Shown here in pieces: positions 37,150 through 50,327 of a DNA stretch of 64,000 bases. A program made the translations under genes and the position numbers. The notes under the pieces were generated by a model. It was not told the DNA's origin, searched no databases, and worked only from the letters and a program-made list of their open reading frames with translations. Source of the stretch: Liolophura sinensis (taxonomy: Eukaryota > Mollusca > Polyplacophora > Chitonida > Chitonidae); assembly GCF_032854445.1 (NCBI RefSeq), contig NW_027018060.1:1-64000 (forward strand). Direction: 5' to 3'. Each line of letters begins with the position of its first letter. The stretch's first letter is position 1.

Positions 37150-40100
37150 GTTATGTGCCCTTCGGTAGCCCAGAAGACGTCAAATCTTTCGGCTAAGCCC
37201 ATTTAACTCACCCAGCAATTGCCTTACTTCTAAGAGCAAGACAATCTCAATGTCTTTATCTACGTGTAGAAAAACCAGACCATTTGTACATAAAAAACAC
37301 AAGGTACTTGATACAGTCTACTGTAAAAAGTACAACTAAACACTGACCCACATTTATAAGGTGCCAAAAGATGCGGAATTGGGCCAGGCATCGGCAGCTG
37401 TTAAAAAATTGCAAATATCCCTAGTTTCCATGGAGTAAGAGCCGTTGCTGGGCACGTGATTATGACATCAATGATCATTCAATTGTCGCTACAGCCAAAA
37501 GTATTGGTCGGAGAGCAACGCGGTTTGCACCATTCGATTTCTCGTCACAAAATACGTCGGATTAGCCTCTTACCAGCAGCACTGGAACAGTTTTTCCACT
37601 TTTGCATTTTTGCCCGGTCTTTTTGTTAATTAAAATCGGCTACACTGTACTCTGTACAATCGCGACTGGTCATTACTATGTTCAACTTTTGACTATAAGT
37701 TATGTGCCCTTCGGTAGCCCAGAAGACCTGAAATCTTTGGGCTAAGCCCATTTAACTCACCCAGCAATTGCCTTACTTCTAAGTGCAAGACAATCTCAAT
37801 GTCTTTATCTACGTGTAGAAAAACCACACCATTTGTACATGAAAAACACAAGGTACTTGATACAATCTGCTGTAAAAAGTACAACTGAACACTGACCCAC
37901 TTCAGTAAGGTGCCAAAAGATGCGGAATTGGGCCAGGCATCGGCAGCTGTTAAAAATTGCAAATATCCCTGGTTTCCATGGAGTAAGAGCCGTTGCTGGG
38001 CACGTGATTATGACATCAATGATCATTGAATTGTCGCTACAGCCAAAAGTATTGATCGGAGAGCAAACGCGGTTTGCACCATTCGATTTCTCGTCACAAA
38101 ATACGTCGGATTAGCCTCTTACCAGCAGCACTGGAACAGTTTTTCCACTTTTGCATTTTTGCCTGGTCTTTTTGTTAATTGAAATCGGCTACACTGTACT
38201 CTGTACAATCGCGACTGGTCATTACTATATTCAACTTTTGACTATAAGTTATGTGCCCTTCGGTAGCCCAGAAGACGTCAAATCTTTCGGCTAAGCCATT
38301 TAACTCACCAAGCAATTGCCTTACTTCTAAGAGCAAGACAATCTCAATGTCTTTATCTACGTGTAGAAAAACCAGACCATTTGTACATAAAAAACACAAG
38401 GTACTTGATACAGTCTGCTGTAAAAAGTACAACTGACCACAGAACCACATGAATAAGGTGCCAAAAGATGCGGAATTGAGCCAGGAATCGGCAGCTGTTG
38501 AAAAATTGCAAATTTCCCTGGTTTCCATGGAGTAAGAGCCGTTGCTGTGCACGTGATTATGACATAAATGATCATTCAATTGTCACTACAGCCAAAAGTA
38601 TTGGTCGGAGAGCAACGCAGTTTGCACCATTCGATTTGTCGTCACAAAATACGTCGGATTAGCCTCTTACCAGCAGCACTGGAACAGTTTTTCCACTTTT
38701 GCATTTTTGCCTGGTCTTTTTGTTAATTGAAATCGGCTACACTGTACTCTGTACAATCGCGACTGGTCATTACTATATTCAACTTTTGACTATAAGTTAT
38801 GTGCCCTTCGGTAGCCCAGAAGACGTGAAATCTTTCGGCTAAGCCCATTTAACTCACCCAGCAATTGCCTTACTTCTAAGAGCAAGACAATCTCAATGTC
38901 TTTATCTACGTGTAGAAAAACCAGACCATTTGTACATAAAAAACACAAGGTACTTGATACAGTCTGCTGTAAAAAGTACAACTGACCACAGAACCACATG
39001 AATAAGGTGCAAAAAGATGCGGAATTGAGCCAGGAATCGGCAGCTGTTGAAAAATTGCAAATTTCCCTGGTTTCCATGGAGTAAGAGCCGTTGCTGTGCA
39101 CGTGATTATGACATAAATGATCATTCAATTGTCACTACAGCCAAAAGTATTGGTCGGAGAGCAACGCGGTTTGCACCATTCGATTTGTCGTCACAAAATA
39201 CGTCGGATTAGCCTCTTACCAGCAGCACTGGAACAGTTTTTCCACTTTTGCATTTTTACCTGGTCTTTTTGTTAATTGAAATCGGCTACACTGTACTCTG
39301 TACAATCGCGACTGGTCATTACTATATTCAACTTTTGACTATAAGTTATGTGCCCTTCGGTAGCTCAGAAGACGTCAAATCTTTCGGCTAAGCCTATTTA
39401 ACTCACCCAGCAATTGTCTTACTTCTAAGTCCTAGACAATCTCAATGTCTTTATCTCCGTGTAGAAAAAAAAACACCATTTGTACATAAAAAACACAAGG
39501 TACTTGATACAGTCTGCTGTAAAAAGTACAACTGAACACTGACCCACTTCAGTAAGGTGCAAACAGATTCGGAATTGAGCCAGGCATCGGCAGCTGTTGA
39601 CAAATTGCAAATTTCCCTGGTTTCCATGGAGTAAGAGCCGTTGCTACGCACGTTATTATGACATAAATGATCATTCAATTGTCGCTACAGCCAAAAGTAT
39701 TGGTCGGAGAGCAACGCGGTTTGCACCATTCGATTTCTCGTCACAAAATACGTCGGATTAGCCTCTTACTAGTAGCACTGGAACAGTTTTTCCACTTTTG
39801 CATTTTTACCTGGTCTTTTTGTTAATTGAAATCGGCTACACTGTACTCTGTACAATCGCGACTGGTCATTACTATATTCAACTTTTGACTATAAGTTATG
39901 TGCCCTTCGGTAGCCCAGAAGACCTGAAATCTTTGGGCCAAGCCCATTTAACTCACCCAGCAATTGTCTTACTTCTAAGTCCAAGACAATCTCAATGTCT
40001 TTATCTACGTGTAGAAAAACCAGACCATTTGTCCAAAAAAAAACACAAGGTACTTGATACAGTCTGCTGTAAAAAGTACAACTAAACAATGACGCACATT

Positions 40101-41542
40101 TATAAGGTGCCAAAAGATGCGGAATTGGGCCAGGCATCGGCAGCTGTTAAAAAATTGCAAATATCCCTGGTTTCCATGGAGTAAGAGCCGTTGCTGGGCA
40201 CGTGATTATGACATCAATATTCATTGAATTGTCGCTACAGCCAAAAGTATTGGTCGGAGAGCAACGCGGTTTCCACCATTCGATTTCTCGTCACAAAATA
40301 CGTCGGATTAGCCTCTTACCAGCAGCACTGGAACAGATTTTCCACTTTTGCATTTTTGCCTGGTCTTTTTGTTAATTGAAATCGGCTACACTGTACTCTG
40401 TACAATCGCGACTGGTCATTACTATATTCAACTTTTGACTATAAGTTATGTGCCCTTCGGTAGCCCAGAAGACCTGAAATCTTTGGGCTAAGCCCATTTA
40501 ACTCACCCAGCAATTGCCTTACTTCTAAGTGCAAGACAATCTCAATGTCTTTATCTACGTGTAGAAAAAAACACCATTTGTACATGAAAAACACAAGGTA
40601 CTTGATACAGTCTGCTGTAAAAAGTACAACTGAACACTGACCCACATTTATAAGGTGCCAAAAGATTTGGAATTGGGCCAGGCATTGGCAGGTGTTAAAA
40701 AATTGCAAATATCCCTGGTTTCCATGGAGTAAGAGCCGTTGCTGGGCACGTGATTATGACATCAATGAACATTCAATTGTCGCTACAGCCAAAAGTATTG
40801 GTCGGAGAGCAACGCGGTTTGCACCATTCGATTTCTCGTCACAAAATACGTCGGATTAGCCTCTTACCAGCAGCACTGGAACAGTTTTTCCACTTTTGCA
40901 TTTTTACCTGGTCTTTTTGTTAATTGAAATCGGCTACACTGTACTCTGTACAATCGCGACTGGTCATTACTATATTCAACTTTTGACTATAAGTTATGTG
41001 CCCTTCGGTAGCTCAGAAGACGTCAAATCTTTCGGCTAAGCCTATTTAACTCACCCAGCAATTGTCTTACTTCTAAGTCCTAGACAATCTCAATGTCTTT
41101 ATCTCCGTGTAGAAAAAAAACACCATTTGTACATAAAAAACACAAGGTACTTGATACAGTCTGCTGTAAAAAGTACAACTGAACACTGACCCACTTCAGT
41201 AAGGTGCAAAAAGATTCGGAATTGAGCCAGGCATCGGCAGCTGTTGACAAATTGCAAATTTCCCTGGTTTCCATGGAGTAAGAGCCGTTGCTACGCACGT
41301 TATTATGACATAAATGATCATTCAATTGTCGCTACAGCCAAAAGTATTGGTCGGAGAGCAACGCGGTTTGCACCATTCGATTTCTCGTCACAAAATACGT
41401 CGGATTAGCCTCTTACTAGTAGCACTGGAACAGTTTTTTCCACTTTTGCATTTTTACCTGGTCTTTTTGTTAATTGAAATCGGCTACACTGTACTCTGTA
41501 CAATCGCGACTGGTCATTACTATATTCAACTTTTGACTATAA
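37150..41542 (+). repeat. 8-mer HOR-1, copy 1 (a-b-c-c'-d-e-f-d')
   Basis: Eight monomers, 4393 bp. Markers: a has CAGTCTACTG and CCCTAGTTTCC; b has GATACAATCTGC; c and c' have CCACAGAACCACATGAATAAGG split by GTGCC against GTGCAAAAAG; d has TAGCTCAGAAG, CCTAGACAATC and CACGTTATTATG; e has TTTGTCCAAAAAAAA and CAGATTTTCC; f has GATTTGGAATTGGG and GCATTGGCAGG; d' is like d with GTGCAAAAAGATTCGG. Unit starts: 37150, 37699, 38248, 38796, 39345, 39895, 40445, 40993. Confidence 0.93.
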
Positions 41543-44500
41543 GTTATGTGCCCTTCGGTAGCCCAGAAGACGTCAAATCTTTCGGCTAAGCCCATTTAAC
41601 TCACCCAGCAATTGCCTTACTTCTAAGAGCAAGACAATCTCAATGTCTTTATCTACGTGTAGAAAAACCAGACCATTTGTACATAAAAAACACAAGGTAC
41701 TTGATACAGTCTACTGTAAAAAGTACAACTAAACACTGACCCACATTTATAAGGTGCCAAAAGATGCGGAATTGGGCCAGGCATCGGCAGCTGTTAAAAA
41801 ATTGCAAATATCCCTAGTTTCCATGGAGTAAGAGCCGTTGCTGGGCACGTGATTATGACATCAATGATCATTCAATTGTCGCTACAGCCAAAAGTATTGG
41901 TCGGAGAGCAACGCGGTTTTGCACCATTCGATTTCTCGTCACAAAATACGTCGGATTAGCCTCTTACCAGCAGCACTGGAACAGTTTTTCCACTTTTGCA
42001 TTTTTGCCCGGTCTTTTTGTTAATTAAAATCGGCTACACTGTACTCTGTACAATCGCGACTGGTCATTACTATGTTCAACTTTTGACTATAAGTTATGTG
42101 CCCTTCGGTAGCCCAGAAGACCTGAAATCTTTGGGCTAAGCCCATTTAACTCACCCAGCAATTGCCTTACTTCTAAGTGCAAGACAATCTCAATGTCTTT
42201 ATCTACGTGTAGAAAAACCACACCATTTGTACATGAAAAACACAAGGTACTTGATACAATCTGCTGTAAAAAGTACAACTGAACACTGACCCACTTCAGT
42301 AAGGTGCCAAAAGATGCGGAATTGGGCCAGGCATCGGCAGCTGTTAAAAAATTGCAAATATCCCTGGTTTCCATGGAGTAAGAGCCGTTGCTGGGCACGT
42401 GATTATGACATCAATGATCATTGAATTGTCGCTACAGCCAAAAGTATTGATCGGAGAGCAACGCGGTTTGCACCATTCGATTTCTCGTCACAAAATACGT
42501 CGGATTAGCCTCTTACCAGCAGCACTGGAACAGTTTTTCCACTTTTGCATTTTTGCCTGGTCTTTTTGTTAATTGAAATCGGCTACACTGTACTCTGTAC
42601 AATCGCGACTGGTCATTACTATATTCAACTTTTGACTATAAGTTATGTGCCCTTCGGTAGCCCAGAAGACGTCAAATCTTTCGGCTAAGCCCATTTAACT
42701 CACCAAGCAATTGCCTTACTTCTAAGAGCAAGACAATCTCAATGTCTTTATCTACGTGTAGAAAAACCAGACCATTTGTACATAAAAAACACAAGGTACT
42801 TGATACAGTCTGCTGTAAAAAGTACAACTGACCACAGAACCACATGAATAAGGTGCCAAAAGATGCGGAATTGAGCCAGGAATCGGCAGCTGTTGAAAAA
42901 TTGCAAATTTCCCTGGTTTCCATGGAGTAAGAGCCGTTGCTGTGCACGTGATTATGACATAAATGATCATTCAATTGTCACTACAGCCAAAAGTATTGGT
43001 CGGAGAGCAACGCAGTTTGCACCATTCGATTTGTCGTCACAAAATACGTCGGATTAGCCTCTTACCAGCAGCACTGGAACAGTTTTTCCACTTTTGCATT
43101 TTTGCCTGGTCTTTTTGTTAATTGAAATCGGCTACACTGTACTCTGTACAATCGCGACTGGTCATTACTATATTCAACTTTTGACTATAAGTTATGTGCC
43201 CTTCGGTAGCCCAGAAGACGTCAAATCTTTCGGCTAAGCCCATTTAACTCACCCAGCAATTGCCTTACTTCTAAGAGCAAGACAATCTCAATGTCTTTAT
43301 CTACGTGTAGAAAAACCAGACCATTTGTACATAAAAAACACAAGGTACTTGATACAGTCTGCTGTAAAAAGTACAACTGACCACAGAACCACATGAATAA
43401 GGTGCAAAAAGATGCGGAATTGAGCCAGGAATCGGCAGCTGTTGAAAAATTGCAAATTTCCCTGGTTTCCATGGAGTAAGAGCCGTTGCTGTGCACGTGA
43501 TTATGACATAAATGATCATTCAATTGTCACTACAGCCAAAAGTATTGGTCGGAGAGCAACGCAGTTTGCACCATTCGATTTGTCGTCACAAAATACGTCG
43601 GATTAGCCTCTTACCAGCAGCACTGGAACAGTTTTTCCACTTTTGCATTTTTACCTGGTCTTTTTGTTAATTGAAATCGGCTACACTGTACTCTGTACAA
43701 TCGCGACTGGTCATTACTATATTCAACTTTTGACTATAAGTTATGTGCCCTTCGGTAGCTCAGAAGACGTCAAATCTTTCGGCTAAGCCTATTTAACTCA
43801 CCCAGCAATTGTCTTACTTCTAAGTCCTAGACAATCTCAATGTCTTTATCTCCGTGTAGAAAAAAAAACACCATTTGTACATAAAAAACACAAGGTACTT
43901 GATACAGTCTGCTGTAAAAAGTACAACTGAACACTGACCCACTTCAGTAAGGTGCAAACAGATTCGGAATTGAGCCAGGCATCGGCAGCTGTTGACAAAT
44001 TGCAAATTTCCCTGGTTTCCATGGAGTAAGAGCCGTTGCTACGCACGTTATTATGACATAAATGATCATTCAATTGTCGCTACAGCCAAAAGTATTGGTC
44101 GGAGAGCAACGCGGTTTGCACCATTCGATTTCTCGTCACAAAATACGTCGGATTAGCCTCTTACTAGTAGCACTGGAACAGTTTTTCCACTTTTGCATTT
44201 TTACCTGGTCTTTTTGTTAATTGAAATCGGCTACACTGTACTCTGTACAATCGCGACTGGTCATTACTATATTCAACTTTTGACTATAAGTTATGTGCCC
44301 TTCGGTAGCCCAGAAGACCTGAAATCTTTGGGCCAAGCCCATTTAACTCACCCAGCAATTGTCTTACTTCTAAGTCCAAGACAATCTCAATGTCTTTATC
44401 TACGTGTAGAAAAACCAGACCATTTGTCCAAAAAAAACACAAGGTACTTGATACAGTCTGCTGTAAAAAGTACAACTAAACAATGACGCACATTTATAAG

Positions 44501-45935
44501 GTGCCAAAAGATGCGGAATTGGGCCAGGCATCGGCAGCTGTTAAAAAATTGCAAATATCCCTGGTTTCCATGGAGTAAGAGCCGTTGCTGGGCACGTGAT
44601 TATGACATCAATATTCATTGAATTGTCGCTACAGCCAAAAGTATTGGTCGGAGAGCAACGCGGTTTCCACCATTCGATTTCTCGTCACAAAATACGTCGG
44701 ATTAGCCTCTTACCAGCAGCACTGGAACAGATTTTCCACTTTTGCATTTTTGCCTGGTCTTTTTGTTAATTGAAATCGGCTACACTGTACTCTGTACAAT
44801 CGCGACTGGTCATTACTATATTCAACTTTTGACTATAAGTTATGTGCCCTTCGGTAGCCCAGAAGACCTGAAATCTTTGGGCTAAGCCCATTTAACTCAC
44901 CCAGCAATTGCCTTACTTCTAAGTGCAAGACAATCTCAATGTCTTTATCTACGTGTAGAAAAAAACACCATTTGTACATGAAAAACACAAGGTACTTGAT
45001 ACAGTCTGCTGTAAAAAGTACAACTGAACACTGACCCACATTTATAAGGTGCCAAAAGATTTGGAATTGGGCCAGGCATTGGCAGGTGTTAAAAAATTGC
45101 AAATATCCCTGGTTTCCATGGAGTAAGAGCCGTTGCTGGGCACGTGATTATGACATCAATGAACATTCAATTGTCGCTACAGCCAAAAGTATTGGTCGGA
45201 GAGCAACGCGGTTTGCACCATTCGATTTCTCGTCACAAAATACGTCGGATTAGCCTCTTACCAGCAGCACTGGAACAGTTTTTCCACTTTTGCATTTTTA
45301 CCTGGTCTTTTTGTTAATTGAAATCGGCTACACTGTACTCTGTACAATCGCGACTGGTCATTACTATATTCAACTTTTGACTATAAGTTATGTGCCCTTC
45401 GGTAGCTCAGAAGACGTCAAATCTTTCGGCTAAGCCTATTTAACTCACCCAGCAATTGTCTTACTTCTAAGTCCTAGACAATCTCAATGTCTTTATCTCC
45501 GTGTAGAAAAAAAACACCATTTGTACATAAAAAACACAAGGTACTTGATACAGTCTGCTGTAAAAAGTACAACTGAACACTGACCCACTTCAGTAAGGTG
45601 CAAAAAGATTCGGAATTGAGCCAGGCATCGGCAGCTGTTGACAAATTGCAAATTTCCCTGGTTTCCATGGAGTAAGAGCCGTTGCTACGCACGTTATTAT
45701 GACATAAATGATCATTCAATTGTCGCTACAGCCAAAAGTATTGGTCGGAGAGCAACGCGGTTTGCACCATTCGATTTCTCGTCACAAAATACGTCGGATT
45801 AGCCTCTTACTAGTAGCACTGGAACAGTTTTTCCACTTTTGCATTTTTACCTGGTCTTTTTGTTAATTGAAACCGGCTACACTGTACTCTGTACAATCGC
45901 GACTGGTCATTACTATATTTAACTTTTGACTATAA
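41543..45935 (+). repeat. 8-mer HOR-1, copy 2 (a-b-c-c'-d-e-f-d')
   Basis: Same eight types in the same order, also 4393 bp, with few differences by eye from copy 1. Examples: GACGTGAAATC at 38822 against GACGTCAAATC here; CGCGGTTTGC near 39163 against CGCAGTTTGC near 43560; and one fewer A in the e unit. Unit starts: 41543, 42093, 42642, 43191, 43740, 44290, 44839, 45387. The last unit ends GAAACCGG...TATATTTAAC, leading into type g. Confidence 0.93.
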
Positions 45936-48900
45936 GTTATGTGCCCTTCGGTAGCCCAGAAGACGTCAAATCTTTGGGCTAAGCCCATTTAACTCACCCA
46001 GCAATTGTCTTACTTCTAAGTCCAATACAATCTCAATGTCTTTATCTACGTGTAGAAAAACCATACCATTTGTACATAAAAAACACAAGGTACTTGATAC
46101 AGCCTGCTGTAAAAAGTACAACTAAACACTGACCCACATTTATAAGGTGCCAAAAAATACGGTATTGGGCCAGGCATCGGCAGCTGTTAAAAAATTGCAA
46201 ATATCCCTGGTTTCCATGGAGTAAGAGCCGTTGCTGGGCACGTGATTATGACATCAATGATCATTCAATTGTCGCTACACCCAAAAGTATTGGTCCGGGA
46301 GCAACGCGGTTTGCACCATTCGATTTCTCGTCACAAAATACGTCGGATTAGCCTCTTACCAGCAGCACTGGAACAGTTTTTCCACTTTTGCATTTTTGCC
46401 TGGTCTTTTTGTTAATTGAAATCGGCTACACTGTACTCTGTACAATCGCGACTGGTCATTACTATATTCAACTTTTGACTATAAGTTATGTGCCCTTCGG
46501 TAGCCCAGAAGACGTCAAATCTTTCGGCTAAGCCCATTTAACTCACCCAGCAATTGCCTTACTTCTAAGTGCAAGACAATCTCAATGTCTTTATCTACGT
46601 GTAGAAAAACCACACCATTTGTACGTGAAAAACACAAGGTACTTGATACAGTCTGCTGTAAAAAGTACAACTGAACACTGACCCACTTCAGTAAGGTGCC
46701 AAAAGATGCGGAATTGAGCCAGGAATCGGGAGCTGTTGAAAAATTGCAAATTTTCCTGGTTTCCATGGAGTAAGAGCCGTTGCTGGGCACGTGATTATGA
46801 CATAAATGATCATTCAATTGTCACTACAGCCAAAAGTATTGGTCGGAGAGCAACGCGGTTTGCACCATTCGATTTCTCGTCACAAAATACGTCGGATTAG
46901 CCTCTTACTAGTAGCACTGGAACAGTTTTTTAACTTTTGCATTTTTGCCCGGTCTTTTTGTTAATTGAAACCGGCTACACTGTACTCTGTACAATCGCGA
47001 CTGGTCATTACTATATTCAACTTTTGACTATAAGTTATGTGCCCTTCGGTAGCCCAGAAGACGTCAAATCTTTGGGCTAAGCCCATTTAACTCACCCAGC
47101 AATTGCCTTACTTCTAAGTCCAAGACAATCTCAATGTCTTTATCTACGTGTAGAAAAACCAGACCATTTGTACATAAAAAACACAAGGTACTTGATACAG
47201 TCTACTGTAAAAAGTACAACTAAACACTGACCCACATTTATAAGATGCCAAAAGATGCGGAATTGGGCCAGGCATCGGCAGCTGTTAAAAAATTGCAAAT
47301 ATCCCTAGTTTCCATGGAGTAAGAGCCGTTGCTGGGCACGTGATTATGACATCAATGATCATTCAATTGTCGCTACAGCCAAAAGTATTGGTCGGAGAGC
47401 AACGCGGTTTGCACCATTCGATTTCTCGTCACAAAATACGTCGGATTAGCCTCTAACCAGCAGCACTGGAACAGTTTTTCCACTTTTGCATTTTTGCCCG
47501 GTCTTTTTGTTAATTGAAATCGGCTACACTGTACTCTGTACAATCGCGACTGGTCATTACTATGTTCAACTTTTGACTATAAGTTATGTGCCCTTCGGTA
47601 GCCCAGAAGACCTGAAATCTTTGGGCTAAGCCCATTTAACTCACCCAGCAATTGCCTTACTTCTAAGTGCAAGACAATCTCAATGTCTTTATCTACGTGT
47701 AGAAAAACCACACCATTTGTACGTGAAAAACACAAGGTACTTGATAAAGTCTGCTGTAAAAAGTACAACTGAACACTGACCCACTTCAGTAAGGTGCCAA
47801 AAGATGCGGAATTGGGCCAGGCATCGGCAGCTGTTAAAAAAATTGCAAATATCCCTGGTTTCCATGGAGTAAGAGCCGTTGCTGGGCACGTGATTATGAC
47901 ATCAATGATCATTGAATTGTCGCTACAGCCAAAAGTATTGATCGGAGAGCAACGCGGTTTGCACCATTCGATTTCTCGTCACAAAATACGTCGAATTAGC
48001 CTCTTACCAGCAGCACTGGAACAGTTTTTCCACTTTTGCATTTTTGCCTGGTCTTTTTGTTAATTGAAATCGGCTACACTGTACTCTGTACAATCGCGAC
48101 TGGTCATTACTATATTCAACTTTTGACTATAAGTTATGTGCCCTTCGGTAGCCCAGAAGACGTCAAATCTTTCGGCTAAGCCCATTTAACTCACCCAGCA
48201 ATTGCCTTACTTCTAAGAGCAAGACAATCTCAATGTCTTTATCTACGTGTAGAAAAACCAGACCATTTGTACATAAAAAACACAAGGTACTTGATACAGT
48301 CTGCTGTAAAAAGTACAACTGACCACAGAACCACATGAATAAGGTGCCAAAAGATGCGGAATTGAGCCAGGAATCGGCAGCTGTTGAAAAATTGCAAATT
48401 TCCCTGGTTTCCATGGAGTAAGAGCCGTTGCTGTGCACGTGATTATGACATAAATGATCATTCAATTGTCACTACAGCCAAAAGTATTGGTCGGAGAGCA
48501 ACGCGGTTTGCACCATTCGATTTGTCGTCACAAAATACGTCGGATTAGCCTCTTACCAGAAGCACTGGAACAGTTTTTCCACTTTTGCATTTTTACCTGG
48601 TCTTTTTGTTAATTGAAATCGGCTACACTGTACTCTGTACAATCGCGACTGGTCATTACTATATTCAACTTTTGACTATAAGTTATGTGCCCTTCGGTAG
48701 CTCAGAAGACGTCAAATCTTTCGGCTAAGCCCATTTAACTCACCCAGCAATTGTCTTACTTCTAAGTCCTAGACAATCTCAATGTCTTTATCTCCGTGTA
48801 GAAAAAAAACACCATTTGTACATGAAAAACACAAGGTACTTGATACAGTCTGCTGTAAAAAGTACAACTGAACACTGACCCACTTCAGTAAGGTGCAAAC

Positions 48901-50327
48901 AGATTCGGAATTGAGCCAGGCATCGGCAGCTGTTGACAAATTGCAAATTTTCCTGGTTTCCATGGAGTAAGAGCCGTTGCTACGCACGTTATTATGACAT
49001 AAATGATCATTCAATTGTCGCTACAGCCAAAAGTATTGGTCGGAGAGCAACGCGGTTTCCACCATTCGATTTCTCGTCACAAAATACGTCGGATTAGCCT
49101 CTTACCAGCAGCACTGGAACAGATTTTCCACTTTTGCATTTTTGCCTGGTCTTTTTGTTAATTGAAATCGGCTACACTGTACTCTGTACAATCGCGACTG
49201 GTCATTACTATATTCAACTTTTGACTATAAGTTATGTGCCCTTCGGTAGCCCAGAAGACCTGAAATCTTTGGGCTAAGCCCATTTAACTCACCCAGCAAT
49301 TGCCTTACTTCTAAGTGCAAGACAATCTCAATGTCTTTATCTACGTGTAGAAAAAAACACCATTTGTACATGAAAAACACAAGGTACTTGATACAGTCTG
49401 CTGTAAAAAGTACAACTGAACACTGACCCACATTTATAAGGTGCCAAAAGATTTGGAATTGGGCCAGGCATTGGCAGGTGTTAAAAAATTGCAAATATCC
49501 CTGGTTTCCATGGAGTAAGAGCCGTTGCTGGGCACGTGATTATGACATCAATGAACATTCAATTGTCGCTACAGCCAAAAGTATTGGTCGGAGAGCAACG
49601 CGGTTTGCACCATTCGATTTCTCGTCACAAAATACGTCGGATTAGCCTCTTACCAGCAGCACTGGAACAGTTTTTCCACTTTTGCATTTTTACCTGGTCT
49701 TTTTGTTAATTGAAATCGGCTACACTGTACTCTGTACAATCGCGACTGGTCATTACTATATTCAACTTTTGACTATAAGTTATGTGCCCTTCGGTAGCTC
49801 AGAAGACGTCAAATCTTTCGGCTAAGCCTATTTAACTCACCCAGCAATTGTCTTACTTCTAAGTCCTAGACAATCTCAATGTCTTTATCTCCGTGTAGAA
49901 AAAAAACACCATTTGTACATAAAAAACACAAGGTACTTGATACAGTCTGCTGTAAAAAGTACAACTGAACACTGACCCACTTCAGTAAGGTGCAAAAAGA
50001 TTCGGAATTGAGCCAGGCATCGGCAGCTGTTGACAAATTGCAAATTTCCCTTGTTTCCATGGAGTAAGAGCCGTTGCTACGCACGTTATTATGACATAAA
50101 TGATCATTCAATTGTCGCTACAGCCAAAAGTATTGGTCGGAGAGCAACGCGGTTTGCACCATTCGATTTCTCGTCACAAAATACGTCGGATTAGCCTCTT
50201 ACTAGTAGCACTGGAACAGTTTTTCCACTTTTGCATTTTTACCTGGTCTTTTTGTTAATTGAAACCGGCTACACTGTACTCTGTACAATCGCGACTGGTC
50301 ATTACTATATTTAACTTTTGACTATAA
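45936..50327 (+). repeat. 8-mer HOR-2, copy 1 (g-h-a'-b'-c-d/e-f-d')
   Basis: Eight monomers, 4392 bp. g has CAATACAATCTC, CCATACCATTTG, AAAAAATACGGTATTGGG and GGTCCGGGAGC. h has GGAATCGGGAGCTG and AAATTTTCCTGG. The others are relatives of HOR-1 types, but c' and a separate e are absent. Unit starts: 45936, 46485, 47034, 47583, 48133, 48682, 49231, 49779. Confidence 0.9.
48682..49230 (+). repeat. Chimeric monomer, d-type left and e-type right
   Basis: The left part has the d markers TAGCTCAGAAG, CCTAGACAATC, GTGCAAACAGATTCGG and CACGTTATTATG. The right part has the e markers GGTTTCCACCATTCG (from about 49054) and CAGATTTTCC (from about 49131), in place of d's GGTTTGCACC and CTTACTAGTAG. It is followed directly by f, just as e is in HOR-1. 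The switch lies between about 48990 and 49058. Confidence 0.88.
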
